DNA of 48,544 nucleotides, taken from assembly GCA_003023695.1 (NCBI GenBank), contig PXYW01000018.1:1-48544 (forward strand), written 5' to 3'. Position 1 is the stretch's first letter. Every line of letters begins with the position of its first letter. The translations under genes were made by a program, and so were the position numbers. The notes under the pieces are model-generated. The model had not been told where the DNA came from and ran no database searches. It saw only the letters and a program-made list of their open reading frames with translations. Below, one piece after another: positions 43,473 through 48,544 of this stretch. This stretch comes from Sulfobacillus benefaciens. Its GTDB lineage: Bacteria; Bacillota; Sulfobacillia; Sulfobacillales; Sulfobacillaceae.

Positions 43473-44114
43473 ATGAGAAAACGATTATCCATGTCTCGTC
43501 GCACTGCCGCATGGTTGATGGCCGTACTTGCCGCCCTTGTGGTCGTCCATTACGCTTACCGGAACGTTCCCACGGCACTGACCCGCGCAGTCACTGGGGT
43601 TCCTGCATTACAAGTAGCTTTGCGGGGGGAAATCACCCAATTGAGCCCAAACGCTATGACCGTGACCCTGGAAGATTCCCATGGAGATTTGACCCAGTTG
43701 ACACGCCATGTAGTGTTGACCCAAGACACACAGTTCGTGACATTGGGAAAGCCCTCGGCCACTGGGTCTAAAGGATATAACTACCTGCAAACGGGATATC
43801 GCGTGTTAATCCGTGGTCAAGGCACCGTTAACAACGACATTATCGCCCAAGTTGTCAACGTGAGTTTTCCCCCGTTAACCGGAACTGTTACCCAAGTAAA
43901 TCAAGCAATGTTAACATTGGCTGTGAAAGGCCAGCCACAACCCGCTAATATCTTGCTGACATCGCATACCGCCTTTTTCGTCCCAGGTGGCCAGTGGAAT
44001 AGTCTGAAAATCGGAGCGCCCGTAAAGGTCTGGGTTGTCCCCAATCAAGTCAGTGGCTCGGGACTAACTGCCGTCACCGTGATGGTAACCCACTCAACAA
44101 CAGCAGCACCTTAA
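43473..44114 (+). CDS. Membrane-anchored protein with DUF5666-like beta repeats
   Basis: A 213-residue protein with an N-terminal signal/anchor (RRTAAWLMAVLAALVVVHYAY) and two similar halves of about 75 residues, each of the form 'xGxIxQLSPNAMTVTLE...' (residues ~52-125) and 'LTGTVTQVNQAMLTLAVKG...' (~133-205). This resembles DUF5666 OB-like repeats found in exported bacterial proteins. ATG at 43473 with GGGGGG upstream. Function unknown; the protein is probably on the outer face of the membrane. Confidence 0.7.
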   Translation: MRKRLSMSRRTAAWLMAVLAALVVVHYAYRNVPTALTRAVTGVPALQVALRGEITQLSPNAMTVTLEDSHGDLTQLTRHVVLTQDTQFVTLGKPSATGSKGYNYLQTGYRVLIRGQGTVNNDIIAQVVNVSFPPLTGTVTQVNQAMLTLAVKGQPQPANILLTSHTAFFVPGGQWNSLKIGAPVKVWVVPNQVSGSGLTAVTVMVTHSTTAAP

Positions 44115-44160
44115 GGAGGGCATGAGATTCCAGAGGAGTGAATAATGGGAGTGGGGCGCC

Positions 44161-44430
44161 ATGGGTGTTGGAAATTTCTTAGAGCATCCAAGCCAATGCG
44201 GACTGATCCTATTTTTCCGAAATCGAACGTATCTTGAAGTAAACTCCGAGTGGATGGAGGTGCACTACCCCGTTTCACTTAGCGAGGCCATGGAAGCGTT
44301 AGCGCAAAGGGGGATGGCATTTGTCGTTGAAGAAGACCCCGTCGCGGTTCTAGATACATCCATGGCAGATGGCACTCCGGAACTAAAAATCCTGGTGTAT
44401 TGGATGGCCGAGGGCTCAAGAATGTCTTGA
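44161..44430 (+). CDS. Hypothetical protein, 89 residues
   Basis: A small soluble frame with no recognised domain (VHYPVSLSEAMEALAQRGMAFVVEEDP in the middle). Its own stop codon lies in the right arm of a strong terminator hairpin, which argues that a transcript ends here and gives some support for a real gene. ATG with GGGGCG upstream is a modest start; AGGAGTG lies 25 bases further up. Confidence 0.5.
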   Translation: MGVGNFLEHPSQCGLILFFRNRTYLEVNSEWMEVHYPVSLSEAMEALAQRGMAFVVEEDPVAVLDTSMADGTPELKILVYWMAEGSRMS

Positions 44431-44443
44431 GCCCAATATTTTT
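44412..44443 (+). terminator. Intrinsic terminator
   Basis: GGGCTCAAGA (44412-44421), loop ATG, TCTTGAGCCC (44425-44434): a perfect 10-bp stem followed by AATATTTTT. It closes the transcript of the 43473-44430 genes and overlaps the last codons of the second one. Confidence 0.8.
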
Positions 44444-44526
44444 AAAACTATTTCGTGCTGGGCGCAGGAAACCGCAACTAGATGACGAATTTCTTATCAA
44501 AACGATTGCGTTAAGAGGGGGAAGCA

Positions 44527-46104
44527 GTGTTGCAAGGCACACCATTGAATTTTGGTCAAGACATCGTGGACACCTGGGCGCAGCAAGATCCGAATAGTAC
44601 TGCATTATATGTCATCGACCAGGAGGGTCATCCCAACTCATGGTCATTCAGTCAAATCCGTGAAATATCAAATCGTACCGCCTGGTGGCTTAAAGGCCAA
44701 GGCATTGGTATGGGCGACCGGGTGCTGGTTGTGCTCGGGAAAGATCCGTCGTTTTGGCCGGTGATGGTAGCATTAAATAAACTGGGAGCAGTTCCCATGC
44801 CCGGCACCACGCAGCTAACCACCAAAGATCTTTGGTACCGCCTCGACACCTCGTCTGCCACGCGCGCGATAGTATTGCCGTTTATCGCGGACCGCATTGA
44901 TGAAGGTCTTAGGCCCCCACTGAAATCACCCATTGTCATCGGCAAGAGTGGCGGTGACTGGATCTCTTTGGATCCCTTTGCCTTGACTGGCCCTAAGGAA
45001 GACCTTCCGCAGGTAACCGGTGCCCATGATCCCGCATTAATTTACTTTACCAGCGGAACCACCGGACACCCTAAAATGGTCCTGCACGATCAATCCTATC
45101 CATTTGCTCACCGCATTACCGCCGAATATTGGCTCGGACTCACCCATCAAGATCTTCATTGGAACGTCTCTGATACAGGATGGGCAAAAGCAGCCTGGAG
45201 CTCCCTATTTGGCCCATGGGTCGCAGGCGCTGGCATTGTCGTCGATCCGATAACGGGAAAGTTCTCGCCTTCCGATTTGCTCAATATATTAAAAACCCAC
45301 CCCATTACCAGCCTGTGTGCGCCACCGACCGTATATCGCTTGCTGATTCAAGAACCGCTTGCCGAACTTACCACAAGACCTCTGAGGTCGGTGGCTGGAG
45401 CTGGAGAACCGCTAAATCCCGAAGTGATCTCAGCTTTCATGGAATCAACTGGACTCACCATCCGGGACGGTTATGGGCAAACCGAAACAGTGCTGCTGGT
45501 GGGTAATGCGCCCTCCACCCCGGTGAAACCCGGATCCATGGGGATACCGGCACCGGATTTTGAAATGGACATCATTGACTCAGAAGGCCTTCCGCTGGCT
45601 CCCGGCAAAGAAGGCGATATTGCGATTAAAACGGTTCCTCATCGGCCCCCTGGGCTTTTTGTCGAGTACTTAGGAGATCCCGAAGGCACGAAAAGCCGCA
45701 TAGTAGGCAACTACTACATCACAGGTGACCGTGGTTATAAAGATGACGATGGATACTTTTGGTTCGTGGGACGGGCCGACGATGTTATCATTAGTTCTGG
45801 CTATCGTATCGGTCCTTTCGAGGTTGAGTCATTGCTCATTGAACATCCTGCCGTAATTGAAGCCGCTGTGGTCTCTTCCCCGGACCCGATTCGCGGTGAA
45901 ATAGTAAAAGCCTTCGTTGTGTTAAAACCGGGTGTCGTGGGTGACGAAGCCCTCATTGAGGAGTTGCAAGAACACGTGAAGAAAGCCACCGCGCCCTACA
46001 AATACCCTCGTCGCATAGAATTCGTATCGGATTTGCCGAAAACCATCTCAGGAAAAATTCGCCGTGTGGAGCTGCGCCAGCGTGAGTGGTCCAACCCGCA
46101 ATAG
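44527..46104 (+). CDS. Acyl-CoA synthetase (AMP-forming, medium-chain/ACSM-like)
   Basis: A 525-residue AMP-forming acyl-CoA ligase: P-loop IYFTSGTTGHPKMV (~residue 175), GYGQTE (~318), YITGDRGYKDDDGYFWFVGRADDVIISSGYRIGPFEVES and the C-terminal catalytic Lys in PKTISGKIRR. Sequence around WNVSDTGWAKAAWSSLFGPW resembles medium-chain acyl-CoA synthetases. It makes an acyl-CoA from a carboxylic acid, ATP and CoA. GTG start five bases after AGGGGG. It is followed by a diiron protein gene that may act on the product. Confidence 0.9.
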   Translation: MLQGTPLNFGQDIVDTWAQQDPNSTALYVIDQEGHPNSWSFSQIREISNRTAWWLKGQGIGMGDRVLVVLGKDPSFWPVMVALNKLGAVPMPGTTQLTTKDLWYRLDTSSATRAIVLPFIADRIDEGLRPPLKSPIVIGKSGGDWISLDPFALTGPKEDLPQVTGAHDPALIYFTSGTTGHPKMVLHDQSYPFAHRITAEYWLGLTHQDLHWNVSDTGWAKAAWSSLFGPWVAGAGIVVDPITGKFSPSDLLNILKTHPITSLCAPPTVYRLLIQEPLAELTTRPLRSVAGAGEPLNPEVISAFMESTGLTIRDGYGQTETVLLVGNAPSTPVKPGSMGIPAPDFEMDIIDSEGLPLAPGKEGDIAIKTVPHRPPGLFVEYLGDPEGTKSRIVGNYYITGDRGYKDDDGYFWFVGRADDVIISSGYRIGPFEVESLLIEHPAVIEAAVVSSPDPIRGEIVKAFVVLKPGVVGDEALIEELQEHVKKATAPYKYPRRIEFVSDLPKTISGKIRRVELRQREWSNPQ

Positions 46105-46113
46105 CAATTGCGT

Positions 46114-46143
46114 TTGCAGGAATTCTCCTGTATGGTATATGAT
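46114..46143 (+). promoter_or_regulatory. Possible promoter of the diiron protein gene
   Basis: TTGCAG (46114-46119), 18-base spacer, TATGAT (46138-46143), about 54 bases before the TTG start. Confidence 0.4.
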
Positions 46144-46196
46144 ACGGTGATTTTTGTAAGATCAGGTCGCCACGCCAACTATTTGGAGGGGTTCAG

Positions 46197-47123
46197 TTGA
46201 TAAAGGTATATCCCAAATTTGAGGAAGACCTTTTAATCCGGTTATTCCACAAGGGGGTCAAGGCTCAATGGTCTGCAGCCGACGTCGCTTGGGATGACCC
46301 CCTCCTACTTTCGGCGGAACAAGCTCGCGCCCTTGCTCGCATGCTTACCCCAGTCTATTTGGGAGAGCAATCTGCAATGATCGGTGCTAGCGTAGTTTTG
46401 CCGCAAATGGCCCTGGCAGGAGAAACCACGGCTCAAATTTATTTAAGCAGCTTTTTAATGGATGAAGCCCGGCACTTTGAAGTGTTAACGCGCCTGTATC
46501 AAAGGCTGGGTACCGACCCTTTAACCATCCGAGAAATGCCAGAAATGCTGCGGTATCATAATCGGTTGCGCAAAGGTGATCGGATAGATTGGGTTTGGGG
46601 TATCCTGATCTCCGACATCTTTGCCAAGAACTTCTACCAAATTTATGCCAAGTCGCAACCGGAAGCTCTATTTGGAAAACTTTCCGGCCGCATCTTACGC
46701 GATGAATCGCGGCACCAAGCATTTGCCGAGCATTATCTTAAAAATCAAATCCCCTTGTTGCCAAACGAACGTCGCACAGTCTTGGTGGATATGTGGGATG
46801 AACTGATGTTTATTATGGACGCAATGTATTCTCGGCTTGGTCAAGACGCCGCCGCCGTGGGCATGGATGGCCGTTTGTTTCTTGACAACCTAAGAGCTGA
46901 AATCGAATTAAAAGCTCGACGCATAGGGCTCGACGAACAGCATACTCCCCCAAAATATCCTGATGGCATCAAGCGGCTAGTGCAAGGGTTTGGGTCGGGA
47001 GTTCGACAACAGGCTCAAGACCTGGGCTCCAAGTTTCAAGCGTTAAAACCCTCAAACTGCGACAGTTGCTTCATCTCATTGCTTTGCCGCAGCCAGCTCT
47101 TATTGCGAGCCACTTGCGTCTAA
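46197..47123 (+). CDS. Ferritin-like R2-type diiron (or Mn/Fe) oxidase
   Basis: A 308-residue four-helix-bundle protein of the ribonucleotide reductase R2/R2lox group. Ligands seen: Glu57 (LGEQSAM), Glu90-x-x-His93 (MDEARHFEV) and Glu170-x-x-His173 (RDESRHQAF). In the third helix the usual Glu is missing; Asp140 (LISDIFAKNFY) is the nearest carboxylate. An Asp at that place is known in acyl-CoA-acting oxygenases such as PaaA and BoxB, and the gene follows an acyl-CoA synthetase. The tail has three Cys (CDSCFISLLC). TTG start five bases after GGAGGGG. No R1 partner is near, so it is not a normal RNR subunit. Confidence 0.8.
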   Translation: MIKVYPKFEEDLLIRLFHKGVKAQWSAADVAWDDPLLLSAEQARALARMLTPVYLGEQSAMIGASVVLPQMALAGETTAQIYLSSFLMDEARHFEVLTRLYQRLGTDPLTIREMPEMLRYHNRLRKGDRIDWVWGILISDIFAKNFYQIYAKSQPEALFGKLSGRILRDESRHQAFAEHYLKNQIPLLPNERRTVLVDMWDELMFIMDAMYSRLGQDAAAVGMDGRLFLDNLRAEIELKARRIGLDEQHTPPKYPDGIKRLVQGFGSGVRQQAQDLGSKFQALKPSNCDSCFISLLCRSQLLLRATCV

Positions 47124-47128
47124 AGTCG

Positions 47129-48406
47129 CTAGCTGCGCAACCCGCCACGTTCAAAGTGGGCTCGAAAGAAGTTCTCGCTACCGCGACTGGCCATGGAAGC
47201 CGAGGCCGAAATTTCCAGGGCCAGGGCGGCACCGGCAATAATTTGAGCCAGTTTTTGAGCACCGCCAGGTTCAAGACAGCCTAGCAACCGTAGATACGAT
47301 TGAGCATGGGGCAATTGCGATCCGCCCCCAACAGTTCCCACTTCGAGCCCTCCGAGCTGCAAACTGAAAGACACTCCTTCTGGAACCACCTGGACTGTCC
47401 CGTGTGCCATGCTGCTAGTACCCACCATCCCTAAATCTTGTCCGGTGACGACAAACATTGCTGCAATCGCCGACGCGGGAGTAAACCCAAAAGATTGCAT
47501 GCCACTCGCTATCGACCCATGAATTCCGACCCATTCCAAGTCTCGGAGAGCATCCGGCGTCATGTTCAATTGGTGTTGGAGAACTTCCCGGCTAATGGTG
47601 GCTTCGGCTAGCACGGTACGCCCATGACCGCCATTGAAATATTCATGACTAGGTTTTTTGTCCCCTCCTAAATTGGCTTCAAGAAAGATGTGAATAGGCA
47701 CTACGTCCAAATCACTTTCCATTTTGGCTACAATTTCTCGGTTTAAGGCGTAAGCATTTCGAGTAATCATATTAGGGCCACAAGCATCACTGGTATCAAA
47801 CTGGTAAAGCACATGACAGACTGAGCCAACCACGCGCGTTTCAATGGTTAGCAAAATCGCATAGCGTGAGACCTCTGCGATGTTTTGTCCCGGTTTCTTT
47901 ATCTTTGCCGGGTGTTCTGGATCATTAATCCAACGCCGCAATTCGTCGCAGTGAGCCTGCACCCAGCGGCTGCAAGTCACAGCATCGCCAGCTTTAGTAA
48001 AGACAAAAGCACTGTCTCGAGTCATTCGATCATCAAGCAAATATGTCTTGACCCCGCCAGAGGCTGCAAGTACGTTCATCCCTCTTTGCATGGATACTGA
48101 AAGCCCTCCCTCGGTGTGGGCTATCGGCACATACAGTTGTTCTCGATTGCGAGAGATTTCAGTTAGGTTAAACGACTCATCACGGCCATAACGGCCAAAT
48201 TCCACATCCAATGGGCCTACTACCGCAACGGGCAGCATCATTTGACCAGTAAGAGACTCCATAAATCGTTCCAGATGTTCTGGAGGTAATGACCATTCCA
48301 ATATTCTCTCGTCCTGTAGTTGCCAGGTCGGTAATTGTCTTAGAACAGCCTGTCTTTCAGCTATTGCTTTTGGATGATTGCGGTGTGACCAGCGTACCCG
48401 CCGCAT
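47129..48406 (-). CDS. Hydroxymethylglutaryl-CoA reductase family protein
   Basis: A 425-residue HMG-CoA reductase-like protein. The catalytic set is present: Glu99 (HTEGGL), Lys250 (GDKKP), Asp324 (TGQDLG) and a C-terminal His417 (FRAHFERGG). MQRGMNVLAASGGVKTYLL and VGGGSQLPHAQSYLRLLGC are also family features, but the NADPH-site loop reads DACGPNMITRN where class I enzymes have DAMGMNM. It may reduce HMG-CoA to mevalonate or act on a related acyl-CoA. ATG at 48406 has AAGGAGG six bases upstream. It converges on the diiron gene with five bases between stops. Confidence 0.87.
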   Translation of the reverse strand: MRRVRWSHRNHPKAIAERQAVLRQLPTWQLQDERILEWSLPPEHLERFMESLTGQMMLPVAVVGPLDVEFGRYGRDESFNLTEISRNREQLYVPIAHTEGGLSVSMQRGMNVLAASGGVKTYLLDDRMTRDSAFVFTKAGDAVTCSRWVQAHCDELRRWINDPEHPAKIKKPGQNIAEVSRYAILLTIETRVVGSVCHVLYQFDTSDACGPNMITRNAYALNREIVAKMESDLDVVPIHIFLEANLGGDKKPSHEYFNGGHGRTVLAEATISREVLQHQLNMTPDALRDLEWVGIHGSIASGMQSFGFTPASAIAAMFVVTGQDLGMVGTSSMAHGTVQVVPEGVSFSLQLGGLEVGTVGGGSQLPHAQSYLRLLGCLEPGGAQKLAQIIAGAALALEISASASMASRGSENFFRAHFERGGLRS

Positions 48407-48426
48407 TGACTTCCTCCTTACCATGG

Positions 48427-48451
48427 AAAAAAGCCCTCGCCTGAGCGAGGG
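48427..48451 (-). terminator. Intrinsic terminator or attenuator before the HMG-CoA reductase gene
   Basis: On the minus strand CCCTCGC-TCAG-GCGAGGG (48451-48434) is followed by CTTTTTT (48433-48427). It lies only 20 bases before the start codon, leaving no room for a promoter, so the gene depends on read-through. Confidence 0.7.
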
Positions 48452-48544
48452 AAATAATAGTGTCGGCACGGCCTGGGGAATCCCGGGGCCCGACGGCCCC
48501 AGTAGTCCCAGCGTACGCGCGGGGGACGACCGTGTGCGGCATGG
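48452..48544. other. GC-rich non-coding edge
   Basis: GC-rich sequence with a hairpin GGGGCC-GTCG-GGCCCC on the minus strand and no recognised protein; part of the leader or of an upstream unit beyond the window. Confidence 0.3.

Noticed and set aside
46197..47123. Ribonucleotide reductase beta subunit
   Set aside because: No alpha subunit nearby and the third metal-ligand helix differs; acyl-CoA synthetase context points elsewhere.
1..48544. CRISPR arrays, tRNA or rRNA genes
   Set aside because: No regularly spaced repeats were seen and no cloverleaf or rRNA sequence was recognised in the intergenic regions; small ones could still be missed by eye.

Overview
The window looks like chromosomal DNA of an acidophilic or thermophilic Gram-positive bacterium of the Sulfobacillus type. 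This is inferred from the conserved Firmicutes blocks abrB-rsmI-yazA-holB-yaaQ-tmk and metG-tatD-yabE-rsmA, frequent GTG/TTG starts, strong GGAGG-type ribosome binding sites, a T-box leader, and an acidophile-like gene mix (energy-converting hydrogenase-like complex, 2-oxoacid:ferredoxin oxidoreductase). The species call is inference; no rRNA or tRNA gene was seen.

Layout. 1-742: relic of an IS200/IS605-type element end, no convincing gene. 743-8150 (minus): a six-gene operon for a membrane complex related to group 4 [NiFe] hydrogenases and complex I. Its large subunit has lost all four Ni-Fe cysteines, and it sits behind a sigma-A-like promoter and a leader that matches the fluoride (crcB) riboswitch with an intrinsic terminator. 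8221-13657 (minus): housekeeping block ykuK, rsmA, yabE-like, tatD, metG; metG has a T-box leader. 13700-15091: TnpB relic and a BrnT/BrnA-like toxin-antitoxin pair whose toxin gene has no ATG, GTG or TTG start. 15324-20422: ispF, then puuD-like hydrolase, RpiR regulator and, divergently, an amino-acid permease and a sarcosine/N-methyltryptophan-type oxidase. 20565-21415: a small P-loop kinase and a hypothetical gene.

21510-35927 (minus) is the main catabolic region. A GntR/FCD regulator heads a probable nine-gene operon: DapA-like lyase, HpaG, HpaE, HpaB, HpaD, HpaC and the two subunits of a 2-oxoacid:ferredoxin oxidoreductase. Just upstream lies a branched-chain/aromatic-type ABC transporter (livKMHGF order in transcription). 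Both promoters carry the palindrome TCATATATGA inside or beside the -35/-10 elements, so one regulator probably controls uptake and degradation of 4-hydroxyphenylacetate or a related aromatic acid.

36539-43195: HxlR regulator, abrB, then the conserved minus-strand replication/translation block rsmI, yazA, holB, darA (yaaQ), tmk, a YaaO-like decarboxylase and a large membrane protein. In Bacillus subtilis abrB is next to metS; here about 23 kb of mostly accessory genes separates them. 43473-48544: an anchored DUF5666-like protein, a small hypothetical gene, an acyl-CoA synthetase, an R2-like diiron protein and a divergent HMG-CoA reductase preceded by a terminator/attenuator hairpin.

The most interesting items are the fluoride-riboswitch-controlled hydrogenase-like complex without a Ni-Fe site, the shared operator tying transport to aromatic degradation, and the acyl-CoA synthetase/diiron oxidase pair.
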